Source of the DNA: Bifidobacterium breve
GTDB lineage: Bacteria > Actinomycetota > Acidimicrobiia > IMCC26256 > PALSA-555
Length of the DNA: 23,556 nt
NCBI GenBank assembly: GCA_945889545.1
Contig: CAMDCC010000011.1
Span: 1-23,556, forward strand
Direction of reading: 5' to 3'
This document shows, in pieces, positions 1 through 6,074 of the stretch. The notes under the pieces are model-generated. The model was not told the DNA's origin and ran no database searches. It worked only from the letters and a program-made list of their open reading frames with translations. Made by a program: the position numbers and the translations under genes. Within the stretch, counting starts at the first letter, position 1. Each line of letters begins with the position of its first letter.

Positions 1-2
1 AG

Positions 3-998
3 CTGGTCACCGCACTCCCGAAGGCGGAGCTGCATCTGCACATCGAGGGCACGCTCGAACCCGAGTTGATGTTTGAGCTCGCGGCGCGCAACCAGGTGGC
101 GTTGCCCTATCCCGACGTAGAGGCACTGGGACGCGCCTACGTGTTCGAAGATCTCCAGTCGTTCCTCGATATCTACTACGCGGGATGCCGAGTGCTCCTT
201 GCCGAACGCGACTTCTACGACCTGACGATGGCCTATCTCCGGCGGGCCGTGGCCGACGGCGTGTGGCACGCGGAGATCTTCTTCGATCCGCAGACGCACA
301 CCGAGCGTGGCGTCTCGTACAGCACCGTTGTGGATGGCATCCGGGGCGCCCTGCGCGACGGCGAGCGCGAGTTCGGCATCACGTCACGCCTCATCCTCTG
401 TTTCCTGCGCGATCTGAGCGCAGAGGCCGCCATGGCCACGCTGGAGGACGCGCTCGCCTATGGCGAGGGGATTGTCGCGGTCGGGCTCGACTCGGCCGAG
501 GTCGGGCACCCTCCCGAGAAGTTCCGTTCGGTGTTCGATCGGGCTCGTGCGGAAGGGCTGCTCACGGTGGCGCATGCGGGGGAGGAAGGTCCGCCGGAGT
601 ACATGTGGCAGGCGCTCGATCTGCTGCACGTCGCGCGCATCGATCACGGCGTCCGCTGCACCGAGGACGACCGACTCGTCGAGCGGCTCGTGAACGAGCA
701 GATCCCGCTCACGGTGTGCCCGTTGTCGAACGTGAAGCTGCGGGTCTTCGCGTCGCTGGAGCAGCACAACCTCGGCGCCTTGTTGCGTCGAGGTGTGCGA
801 GTGACGGTGAACTCCGACGATCCTGCGTACTTCGGCGGGTACGTGGCGAAGAACTATGCGGACACCGCTCGCGCTCTGGCGCTCACGGTCGATGAGGTCG
901 TCGAGCTGGCACGTCACTCATTCCGCGCGTCGTTCCTGACCCCATCGGAGCAGCAGCGACACCTCGACGAGATCGACGACCTCGCGGGTGCGATCTAA
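3..998 (+). CDS. Adenine deaminase (adenosine deaminase-like family), 5' truncated by window edge
   Basis: This enzyme should hydrolyse adenine to hypoxanthine and ammonia for purine salvage in the cytoplasm. The reading frame is open from base 3, and the first visible residues, LVTALPKAELHLHIEGTLEP, already contain the N-terminal metal-binding HxH pair (HLH). The true start therefore lies a few codons outside the window, and the ATG at 66 is internal. Further active-site motifs follow: HAGEEGPPEY (metal His and catalytic Glu), RIDHGVR, and NSDDPAYFG (the Asp pair that completes the metal site). The IEGTLEPEL and SDDPAYFGGY wording fits the bacterial adenine deaminases of the adenosine deaminase superfamily (Pseudomonas PA0148 type) better than true adenosine deaminases, so adenine is the likelier substrate. 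About 331 residues are visible and the C-terminus looks complete. It converges on the small basic gene at 1014-1124 with only 15 bases between. Confidence 0.9.
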   Translation: MVTALPKAELHLHIEGTLEPELMFELAARNQVALPYPDVEALGRAYVFEDLQSFLDIYYAGCRVLLAERDFYDLTMAYLRRAVADGVWHAEIFFDPQTHTERGVSYSTVVDGIRGALRDGEREFGITSRLILCFLRDLSAEAAMATLEDALAYGEGIVAVGLDSAEVGHPPEKFRSVFDRARAEGLLTVAHAGEEGPPEYMWQALDLLHVARIDHGVRCTEDDRLVERLVNEQIPLTVCPLSNVKLRVFASLEQHNLGALLRRGVRVTVNSDDPAYFGGYVAKNYADTARALALTVDEVVELARHSFRASFLTPSEQQRHLDEIDDLAGAI

Positions 999-1013
999 CG
1001 GCTTTCTGCGGAG

Positions 1014-1124
1014 CTACTGGCTCCGGGACCGCTCGGACCGCTTGGCGTTCTTTGCCGCGCGCTTCTCTTTGAGGGACTTGCCCTGCTTCTTGTCGGTGTT
1101 CTTCTTCGGTGACTTTTCGGCCAT
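1014..1124 (-). CDS. Small, very basic 36-residue protein of unknown function
   Basis: An ATG at 1124-1122 opens a 36-codon frame ending with TAG at 1016-1014. The product, beginning MAEKSPKKNTDKKQGKSL, is dominated by Lys, Arg, Ser and Ala and has no hydrophobic stretch, so it should be soluble and probably binds nucleic acid or ribosomes. Short Lys-rich proteins with a GKSLKEKRAAK-like core occur in other actinobacteria as far as I recall; no function is known to me. Support for a real gene is the frame itself plus TATTCT (1136-1131) ending six bases before the ATG, the same arrangement as the leaderless starts elsewhere in this window. There is no Shine-Dalgarno sequence. It faces the adenine deaminase gene tail-to-tail and is divergent from the DUF6629-like gene. 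Confidence 0.72.
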   Translation of the reverse strand: MAEKSPKKNTDKKQGKSLKEKRAAKNAKRSERSRSQ

Positions 1125-1130
1125 GCGCAG

Positions 1131-1136
1131 AGAATA
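1131..1136 (-). promoter_or_regulatory. Leaderless-type -10 hexamer for the small basic gene
   Basis: TATTCT on the minus strand, with six bases before the ATG at 1124. It fits TANNNT, and transcription would begin at or next to the start codon. No clear -35 element is visible. Confidence 0.55.
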
Positions 1137-1272
1137 GGTCGCGCTTTCGACCGAACCGCGTCATATCCGGGGCCGAGCACCGGGTTGTGACCCATCCCCG
1201 TGCCGCCTACCCTCCGCGGGTCGCGTGGCGACGAGCTGCCTCGACCCTGCAGTACGAGCCAAAGGACGTGGA

Positions 1273-1950
1273 GTGTGCTTCTCCGCGGAAGCTGACTTCG
1301 TTGGCGCAGCCGTTGTTGGCGCGATCGGCATCGCCACGCTGGCTGAGCCACATGACCGACGCGAGCTCGCCCTGGCGGCCTTACCTCTCGGCTTCGCGTT
1401 GCACCAGGCGGCCGAAGGTGTGGCGTGGTTGGGCCTCGAGGGCCACGCTTCCCGCGCAGCGACGCACTTCGCGCTCTATGCCTACCTCGCCTACGCCTGG
1501 GTGCTTCTCCCCGTGCTCGTACCTCTCGCGGTGTGGCTTGCTGAGCCTCGGGAGGCTCGAAGACGATGGCTCGGGTGGCTGACGGCGGCAGGCGCGGTCG
1601 TCGCGTGCTACCTCGGGGCGTCGATGGCGACCAATCACCTCACGGCGACGATCGTCGGTCACACCATCAAGTACGGCGGCGCGGGTGCGCATGCCGACTA
1701 CTTCACGTTGCTGTACGTGATTGCTACGTGTGGTGCATTCCTCATCTCGAGCCACCGCAGGATCATGTGGTTCGGGGTGGCGAACCTCGCCGCGGTCGTC
1801 GTGCTCGTGTGGGTGCAAGCAGAGGGTCTGACCTCGTTGTGGTGTGTGTGGGGCGCATTGGCGAGCGTGCTGGTGTACCGGCACTTCGCCGACCGATCAC
1901 GAGCTGATGTGGTCGTCCCTGAGGAACGCCAGCGTGCGCGGCGCTCCTGA
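1273..1950 (+). CDS. DUF6629-like integral membrane protein
   Basis: A 225-residue polytopic membrane protein of unknown function. I start it at GTG 1273 because the AAAGGA just upstream is a plausible ribosome binding site and the resulting N-terminus, MCFSAEADFVGAA, is the characteristic opening of the DUF6629 family as I remember it. An upstream ATG at 1225 would add 16 polar residues with no family resemblance. About seven hydrophobic segments can be made out, spread along the chain (for example residues 9-25, 33-53, 64-85, 95-115, 140-155, 162-180 and 183-198). The loop after the first segment is charged, and ALHQAAEGVAWL in the second segment carries a conserved-looking His/Glu pair. 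The C-terminal tail is highly charged. TACCCT at 1208-1213 may be its -10 element. Function cannot be inferred from its neighbours. Confidence 0.8.
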   Translation: MCFSAEADFVGAAVVGAIGIATLAEPHDRRELALAALPLGFALHQAAEGVAWLGLEGHASRAATHFALYAYLAYAWVLLPVLVPLAVWLAEPREARRRWLGWLTAAGAVVACYLGASMATNHLTATIVGHTIKYGGAGAHADYFTLLYVIATCGAFLISSHRRIMWFGVANLAAVVVLVWVQAEGLTSLWCVWGALASVLVYRHFADRSRADVVVPEERQRARRS

Positions 1951-1960
1951 GGTCGTCTGC

Positions 1961-2142
1961 TACCGTCGTAGGGTCAGCAATCGGTTGTAAAGCCGCGACA
2001 CGCCCGCTCTCCATCGGTACCGGCGTTCTTGCCTTCCGTGAGTCCCGTCCGCGTCGCGCAACTTCGCCACCGAGTTGTCGCACGTAGCCCCGAGTCGGCG
2101 CTGGCATGGAACGGGGCAGAAACCCGATGGGAGCACGACGAA
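1961..2142 (+). promoter_or_regulatory. Promoter and long 5' leader of the cold-shock gene
   Basis: The 192-base gap before the cold-shock gene has two overlapping TANNNT hexamers, TACCGT (1961-1966) and TAGGGT (1969-1974). Transcription from either would give a leader of about 165 bases, similar in size to the long leaders of cspA-type genes that fold into temperature-sensitive structures. A GGGAG at 2129-2133 lies nine bases before the ATG and would serve as ribosome binding site. The leader role is inference from position and length. Confidence 0.4.
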
Positions 2143-2346
2143 ATGGCAACACAAGGCACCGTGAAGTGGTTCAACTCCGAGAAGGGCTACGGCTTCATCT
2201 CGCGCGAGGGCGGCGACGACGTCTTCGTTCACTTCTCCTCAATCCAAGGCGACGGCTATCGGTCGCTTGACGAAGGCCAGACCGTCGAGTTCGACGTGGC
2301 CCCGGGCCGAAAGGGCGAAGAGGCCCAGAACGTCCGCGTCGTCTAA
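2143..2346 (+). CDS. Cold-shock domain protein (CspA family)
   Basis: A 67-residue single cold-shock domain protein that binds single-stranded RNA or DNA and acts as an RNA chaperone during cold or other stress. The opening TQGTVKWFNSEKGYGFI is diagnostic. The RNP1-like motif KGYGFI is at residues 14-19 and the RNP2 motif VFVHF is at 27-31, and the length is the family norm. I chose the ATG at 2143 because the frame upstream (open to an ATG at 2029) has no family resemblance and there is a GGGAG ribosome binding site. A strong hairpin follows the stop codon. It appears to be a monocistronic transcript with a long leader. Confidence 0.95.
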   Translation: MATQGTVKWFNSEKGYGFISREGGDDVFVHFSSIQGDGYRSLDEGQTVEFDVAPGRKGEEAQNVRVV

Positions 2347-2357
2347 CAACACTCGCG

Positions 2358-2388
2358 AGTGCCGGGAGCCGCACTGGTTCCCGGCACT
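2358..2388 (+). terminator. Hairpin terminator after the cold-shock gene
   Basis: A perfect 10-base inverted repeat, AGTGCCGGGA (2358-2367) and TCCCGGCACT (2379-2388), with an 11-base loop, starts 11 bases after the csp stop codon. There is no U-tract, as is common in actinobacteria. The left arm overlaps a smaller palindrome ACTCGCGAGT (2351-2360), so two alternative folds are possible. Confidence 0.65.
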
Positions 2389-2420
2389 GCGCGTCCGTAA
2401 CTCTCGACCGAGGAGTGCTT

Positions 2421-2717
2421 GTGGGCAGCCGCAACCGACAACGACCCACCTTCGAGAAGCGCCAGCGCGAGATCGCACGCCAGGAGCGGCAGGCCGAGAA
2501 GCGTGCCCGCCGGCGTGACCGTGCCGCCGGCATCGAAGACGGCACCTACGACCCCAACGCGCCATATGACCCCAACGCGCCATACAACCCAGATGCGCCG
2601 TACGACCCGGATGCACCTCCGATCGACCCTGACGCGCTGAAGACGCTCGACGCGGCCATCGCCGAAGGCGACCAGGCTGCGGTTCCTGATGAGACCATCA
2701 CCCCAGGTATCTCCTAG
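2421..2717 (+). CDS. Small charged protein with DPNAP hexapeptide repeats, unknown function
   Basis: A 98-residue soluble protein. I start it at GTG 2421, which has AGGAG (2411-2415) five bases upstream; GTG 2415 in the same frame overlaps that site and is less likely. Residues 1-40 are strongly basic with a likely helical or coiled segment (RQRPTFEKRQREIARQERQ onward). Residues 43-72 are four consecutive hexapeptide units of the form Y-D/N-P-N/D-A-P plus a degenerate fifth. The C-terminal 26 residues are acidic. The basic front end resembles short uncharacterised proteins found in many bacteria (FEKRQRE..RQ..K..KR). The Asp/Pro-rich repeat could be a flexible or cation-binding linker; this is speculation. 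It lies between the csp terminator and the TMEM175-like gene and is in the same direction as both. Confidence 0.7.
   Translation: MGSRNRQRPTFEKRQREIARQERQAEKRARRRDRAAGIEDGTYDPNAPYDPNAPYNPDAPYDPDAPPIDPDALKTLDAAIAEGDQAAVPDETITPGIS
2547..2636 (+). repeat. 18-base in-frame tandem repeat in the DPNAP protein gene
   Basis: Four 18-base units (2547-2564, 2565-2582, 2583-2600, 2601-2618) plus a diverged fifth (2619-2636). The first two differ at one position only, so at least that duplication is recent; later units encode N/D swaps. The unit length keeps the frame. Confidence 0.85.
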
Positions 2718-2732
2718 CTCGGGCGGAATGCA

Positions 2733-2738
2733 TAGCGT
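2733..2738 (+). promoter_or_regulatory. Leaderless-type -10 hexamer for the TMEM175-like gene
   Basis: TAGCGT with a six-base gap to GTG 2745. There is no ribosome binding site between them, so the transcript probably begins at the start codon. Confidence 0.5.
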
Positions 2739-2744
2739 GGGCGT

Positions 2745-3416
2745 GTGACGCAGTCCGGCCCACCACCGTCGAACCTTTCAACCCCGGCCACGCAGCGGCT
2801 CGAAGCCTTCAGCGACGGCGTCATCGCCATCGCGATCACGTTGTTGGTGCTGACCCTCAAGGTTCCCAACGTGAAGGACGGGCGCCTCTTTGATGCCCTC
2901 GTCGATGATTGGACGTCGTACGCGGCCTTCGTCTTGTCGTTCATCGTGATCGGGATCATGTGGGTGAGCCATCACTCGATGTTCGAGCGGATCAAGGCTG
3001 TCGATCGATCGCTCATGTTCTTGAACCTCTTGTTGCTTCTTGGCATCGCCTTCCTGCCGTTCCCGACCTCATTGCTCGCGACATACGTTCGCGAAGGTGG
3101 GGAGAACGCGCACATTGCCGCTGCCACCTACAGCGTCGCGATGACGGCGATCGGACTGGCATTCATGCTGATGTGGGTTCACCTGTACCGGAAGCCCGAG
3201 CTGCTCGTGGATGGCATCCCGCGCGAACGAGTTCGTCAGGCTGTGCGGCGTTCGTTTGTGGGGCCGGCCGTCTATGCCGCGACGATCGGTCTCGCGTTCG
3301 TGAGCGCGGCAGCATGTTTCGTGGTCTACGCACTCATCGCCGTGTACTTCGCCAAGGGGCCATCGTCACGCGTCGCCACGCCCGAGGCGCTTGCCCTCGA
3401 TGAGCCGAGCGCGTAG
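2745..3416 (+). CDS. TMEM175/DUF1211-family membrane protein (putative potassium channel)
   Basis: A 223-residue integral membrane protein. The family signature R-x3-FSDGV-x-AIAITLL is intact (RLEAFSDGVIAIAITLL, residues 18-34) in the first transmembrane helix; in TMEM175 proteins this helix lines the pore and bacterial members are tetrameric K+-conducting channels with one six-helix repeat per chain. Six hydrophobic segments are visible here, as expected. The second helix region carries the MWVSHHSMF motif. The start is GTG 2745, chosen from the leaderless-type -10 just upstream. Its stop is four bases before the ATG at 3421, so it may be co-transcribed with the DinB-family gene. Ion selectivity is family knowledge, not shown here. 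Confidence 0.88.
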   Translation: MTQSGPPPSNLSTPATQRLEAFSDGVIAIAITLLVLTLKVPNVKDGRLFDALVDDWTSYAAFVLSFIVIGIMWVSHHSMFERIKAVDRSLMFLNLLLLLGIAFLPFPTSLLATYVREGGENAHIAAATYSVAMTAIGLAFMLMWVHLYRKPELLVDGIPRERVRQAVRRSFVGPAVYAATIGLAFVSAAACFVVYALIAVYFAKGPSSRVATPEALALDEPSA

Positions 3417-3420
3417 CACC

Positions 3421-3456
3421 ATGCCGATCGTGCCAGACGAGAAAGACTGGACGTAG
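3421..3456 (+). pseudogene. Original N-terminal codons of the DinB-family gene, ending at an in-frame TAG
   Basis: ATG 3421 opens the frame MPIVPDEKDWT and then meets TAG at 3454-3456. The next codon, GTG 3457, continues in the same frame into the DinB-family protein. As I recall, homologues begin VPD-x-KDWTWVLERPCPECGFD without interruption, so the TAG stands exactly where a Trp codon (TGG) is expected. One G-to-A change explains it. These 12 codons are therefore read as the true start of the gene, cut off by a nonsense change or a sequencing error. Confidence 0.7.
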
Positions 3457-3954
3457 GTGATCGAGAAGCCGTGTCCCGAATGCGGCTTCGACACGTCGTC
3501 CTTCGAGCGCGAGCACGTTGGTCAGATGATCCGGGACAACGCCGCTGCTTGGCGCGCAGTGCTCGAACGAGGTGACGTTGTACGCCAGCGACCGCGGGAT
3601 GACTGCTGGTCCGCGCTCGAGTACGCCTGCCACGTTCGTGATGTGCTTGACCTCTATCTGGTTCGCCTCGGACTCATGCTCGACGAAGACGATCCGCAAT
3701 ACCCCAACTGGGACCAAGACGCGACCGCCATCGAGAAGCGCTACGACGCGGACGATCCGGCCGGGGTGGTGCGCGACCTCGAAGCGGCGGCGGATCGGCT
3801 GGCCGATCGATTCGACACGGTGTCAGGTGACCAGTGGGATCGCCCAGGCACCCGAAGCGACGGCGCTCGCTTCACCATCGAGACGTTCGCCCGGTACTTC
3901 ATCCACGACCCGATCCACCACTTGCACGACGTCGGCGCAGGAGGCGAGCGCTAG
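3457..3954 (+). CDS. DinB-family protein, start interrupted by an upstream in-frame TAG
   Basis: A 165-residue DinB/YfiT-like four-helix-bundle protein, a fold that often binds a metal through three His and in some members acts as a thiol-dependent transferase. Visible features are PCPECGFD near the N-terminus, a first candidate metal His in YACHVRDVLD and the His cluster FIHDPIHHLHDV near the C-terminus. GTG 3457 is the first start after the TAG at 3454, but it has neither a convincing ribosome binding site nor a TANNNT at 6-8 bases. The frame clearly extends upstream to ATG 3421. Expression would need re-initiation at the TAG-GTG junction; otherwise the gene is inactive. It overlaps nothing and converges on the SDR gene. 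Mycothiol-dependent chemistry would be plausible in this organism, which has mshD, but this is inference. Confidence 0.75.
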   Translation: MIEKPCPECGFDTSSFEREHVGQMIRDNAAAWRAVLERGDVVRQRPRDDCWSALEYACHVRDVLDLYLVRLGLMLDEDDPQYPNWDQDATAIEKRYDADDPAGVVRDLEAAADRLADRFDTVSGDQWDRPGTRSDGARFTIETFARYFIHDPIHHLHDVGAGGER

Positions 3955-4000
3955 AACCCAATCCACCCGTGCTCGCGTCTACGCGCCACGCGCGCTCGTG

Positions 4001-4771
4001 TCAGTCGCCACCAAGGCCGGCGATCACGGGGCCGGTCATGTAGCCGCCGTCGATGATGAACTCGGAGCCGGTCGAGAACGAGCTGTCGTCCGACGCGAGG
4101 AACACCATCATCTTGGCCACTTCGTCGGGTGTGCCGATGCGGGGGATCGGCTGCCCGCCATATGCGTTGCCTTGGTCGAGGCCCGCGAATTCAGGCTGAT
4201 TGAGCATCTCCGTGGCGATCCCACCCGGGTGTACTGAGTTCACTCGAATACCGAAGTGGCCGAGCTCCATGGCCGCCACCTTGGTCATGCCGCGCACGGC
4301 GAACTTGCTCGCGGTGTACGCAACGAGCCCGAGCGTGCCCACGAAGCCCGAAGTCGACGACGTGTTGATGATGACCCCGCTGCGCTGCTCTTTCATCGAC
4401 GCAGTGACGGCCCGCATTCCCAGGAAGCAGCCGACCTGGTTGATGTTGATCACTTCCATGTAGTCGTCGAGCGTGTGTCCATCGAGCATGCGCACGCGCA
4501 GGATCCCGGCGTTGTTGATCAGTATGTCGACGCGCCCGAACCGGTCAATGGTTGACGCGGCGATGGCGTCCCAGTCGCCTTCCTGAGTGACATCGAGGTG
4601 TTGGTACACGGCAGCGCCGCCGAGATCGGCGGCCACCTTCTCCCCGCGATCATCGAGCACGTCGCCGAACACGACCTGTGCACCCTCATGCACGAACATC
4701 CGCACTTCGGCCTCGCCCTGACCTCGGGCTGCCCCCGAGACGATCGCGACCTTGCCATCGAGCCTGCCCAC
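4001..4771 (-). CDS. Short-chain dehydrogenase/reductase (3-alpha/20-beta-hydroxysteroid dehydrogenase-like)
   Basis: A 256-residue classical SDR that should oxidise or reduce an alcohol/ketone with NAD(H). The cofactor motif SGAARGQG is at residues 12-19, an acidic residue at the end of the second strand (D37) indicates NAD rather than NADP, NNAG is at 86-89, and the catalytic Ser139, Tyr152 and Lys156 are all present (YTASK). These positions equal those of bacterial 3-alpha/20-beta-hydroxysteroid dehydrogenase as I recall them. I start at GTG 4771 because GGAGGAGG lies five bases upstream; the ATG at 4798 is less likely. It is divergent from the acyl-CoA dehydrogenase gene and close to P450 genes, which fits lipid or steroid alcohol oxidation. 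The exact substrate is unknown. Confidence 0.9.
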   Translation of the reverse strand: MGRLDGKVAIVSGAARGQGEAEVRMFVHEGAQVVFGDVLDDRGEKVAADLGGAAVYQHLDVTQEGDWDAIAASTIDRFGRVDILINNAGILRVRMLDGHTLDDYMEVININQVGCFLGMRAVTASMKEQRSGVIINTSSTSGFVGTLGLVAYTASKFAVRGMTKVAAMELGHFGIRVNSVHPGGIATEMLNQPEFAGLDQGNAYGGQPIPRIGTPDEVAKMMVFLASDDSSFSTGSEFIIDGGYMTGPVIAGLGGD

Positions 4772-4776
4772 TGTGT

Positions 4777-4784
4777 CCTCCTCC
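4777..4784 (-). promoter_or_regulatory. Strong Shine-Dalgarno site fixing the SDR start
   Basis: GGAGGAGG on the minus strand, five bases before GTG 4771. It is the strongest ribosome binding site seen in the window and contrasts with the many leaderless starts. Confidence 0.8.
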
Positions 4785-4796
4785 GTTGGCGCTAGC

Positions 4797-4802
4797 ACAC
4801 TA
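4797..4802 (-). promoter_or_regulatory. Possible -10 element for the SDR gene
   Basis: TAGTGT on the minus strand, 25 bases before the SDR start. It would give a short leader of roughly 20 bases carrying the GGAGGAGG site. Confidence 0.4.
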
Positions 4803-4859
4803 CGGGTTTGCGCAATTCGGCGGGAACGCTCGACTCCGCACCCCGCGCACCTCGCGTCG

Positions 4860-4865
4860 TACAGT
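4860..4865 (+). promoter_or_regulatory. Leaderless-type -10 hexamer for the acyl-CoA dehydrogenase
   Basis: TACAGT with a seven-base gap to GTG 4873. It is the main reason for choosing that start over the open frame upstream. Confidence 0.55.
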
Positions 4866-4872
4866 CACCGCC

Positions 4873-6072
4873 GTGCATCGGCAATACGACGAGGAGACTG
4901 AGCACTTCCGTGCCGAGCTCGTCGAATGGCTCGATGAGCACCTCCCGACGACCGAAGAGATGCGCGACCGCTCGCAGTCGAGCGCACACTTGCCCGACTG
5001 GGCGCGGCGGTGGCAGCGCGCGCTCTTCGACGACGGGTGGCTTGTGCCGGGCTGGCCGCCCGAGCTCGGCGGTCGCAACGCAACCCCCGTGCAGCAGATG
5101 GTGTACTTCGATGAGCTGGCGCGGCGGCAGATCTGGCGATCACAGAACCCTCAAGGGCTGTCGATCTTTGTCCCATCGGTGATCGACTTCGGCACCGAAG
5201 ACCAGAAGCAACGGTGGGCCATGCCCGTGCTGAAGGGCGAGAAGACCACGTGCCTCGGGATGAGCGAGCCGGGCGCAGGCAGCGACCTTGCCGGGCTCTC
5301 GACCCGGGCCGAGCTCCGAGGCGACACCTTCGTGATCAACGGGCAGAAGGTGTGGACCTCGGGCGCGCACCACGCCGATTTCTGCATCTGCTTCGTGCGC
5401 ACCGACCCGTCGGCCGCCAAACACCGCGGCATCAGCGTGCTCCTCCTGGAGATGAGCACGCCGGGCATCACGGTGCGTCCGTTTCCCAGTCTGTTGGACC
5501 AAACCGCATGGGTCGACTTCAACGAGGTGTTCTTCGACGATGTGGTCGTCCCGCGCGAGAACCTGCTCGGCGAGCTCAACGACGGCTGGCGCGTTGCCAA
5601 CGCGTCGTTGGGTCACGAGCGCGGGATGTTGTGGGTGTTCGAAGCGGCGCGCATCGAACGCGCCCTCGAGCTCGCGATCGATGAGGCTCGAAGATCCAAC
5701 GGCAACGGCTCGCGCCTCGGAACCCAGCCCGGGGTGCGGGATGCACTGGCCGATGCCTACGTGGACGCGTCGGCGCTGCGTTGCCTCGGGTACCGCGGCT
5801 TCTCGAAGTTCATCCAGGGCAAGGTGGCGCCCGAGCACATGCTGCTGAAGCTGTTCGGCTCGGAGATCAACCAGAAGCTCTTCCTCGGCTTCACGGAGGG
5901 TCTGGGTGCGGAGGCGCTCGACGTGGGTGCTCCCGAACACACGTCCCGATTGGAAGATGGCTGGCCGTGGGTCTACCGCTACATCGGTTCGTTCGGCACC
6001 ACGATCTCGGGCGGAACGTCGGAGATCCAGCGCAACATCATCGCTGAGCGGCTCCTCGGACTCCCTCGCTAG
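4873..6072 (+). CDS. Acyl-CoA dehydrogenase (FadE type)
   Basis: A 399-residue FAD-dependent acyl-CoA dehydrogenase that should introduce an alpha-beta double bond into an acyl-CoA, passing electrons to an electron-transfer flavoprotein. Recognisable parts are an N-terminal helical domain, the FAD/substrate segment CLGMSEPGAGSDLAGL, the strand GQKVWTSGAHHAD, and the C-terminal GGTSEIQRNIIAERLLGLPR. At the place where medium-chain enzymes have their catalytic Glu (YEGT) this protein has SGGT, while Glu249 in LGHERGML sits where long-chain and isovaleryl-CoA dehydrogenases carry theirs, so Glu249 is the likely base. The start is GTG 4873; the frame stays open upstream to 4678 but that part overlaps the SDR gene and has no family resemblance. 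The next gene follows after two bases. Substrate is probably a branched or steroid side-chain acyl-CoA, by inference. Confidence 0.9.
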   Translation: MHRQYDEETEHFRAELVEWLDEHLPTTEEMRDRSQSSAHLPDWARRWQRALFDDGWLVPGWPPELGGRNATPVQQMVYFDELARRQIWRSQNPQGLSIFVPSVIDFGTEDQKQRWAMPVLKGEKTTCLGMSEPGAGSDLAGLSTRAELRGDTFVINGQKVWTSGAHHADFCICFVRTDPSAAKHRGISVLLLEMSTPGITVRPFPSLLDQTAWVDFNEVFFDDVVVPRENLLGELNDGWRVANASLGHERGMLWVFEAARIERALELAIDEARRSNGNGSRLGTQPGVRDALADAYVDASALRCLGYRGFSKFIQGKVAPEHMLLKLFGSEINQKLFLGFTEGLGAEALDVGAPEHTSRLEDGWPWVYRYIGSFGTTISGGTSEIQRNIIAERLLGLPR

Positions 6073-6074
6073 CG

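Noticed and set aside
1009..1025. Terminator hairpin between adenine deaminase and the small basic gene
   Set aside because: A six-base stem CGGAGC/GCTCCG with a five-base loop and no U-tract lies across the small gene's stop; it could be chance in G+C-rich DNA.
2029..2142. 38-residue extension of the cold-shock protein
   Set aside because: The family starts at the MATQGTVKWF segment, and a ribosome binding site precedes ATG 2143; the upstream stretch fits an untranslated leader better.
3454..3456. Reading TAG as pyrrolysine or another recoded amino acid in the DinB gene
   Set aside because: TAG is the normal stop of several intact genes here (for example at 3414, 6070, 9456 and 20464), and no recoding signal is seen. 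A point mutation or base error is simpler.
3945..3998. Terminator hairpin between the DinB and SDR genes
   Set aside because: Only a seven-base arm pair (CGAGCGC/GCGCTCG) with a loop of about 40 bases can be drawn, too weak to call.
4678..4872. 65-residue N-terminal extension of the acyl-CoA dehydrogenase
   Set aside because: It overlaps the SDR gene start and its ribosome binding site, is His/Arg/Pro-rich without family resemblance, and a -10 hexamer precedes GTG 4873.
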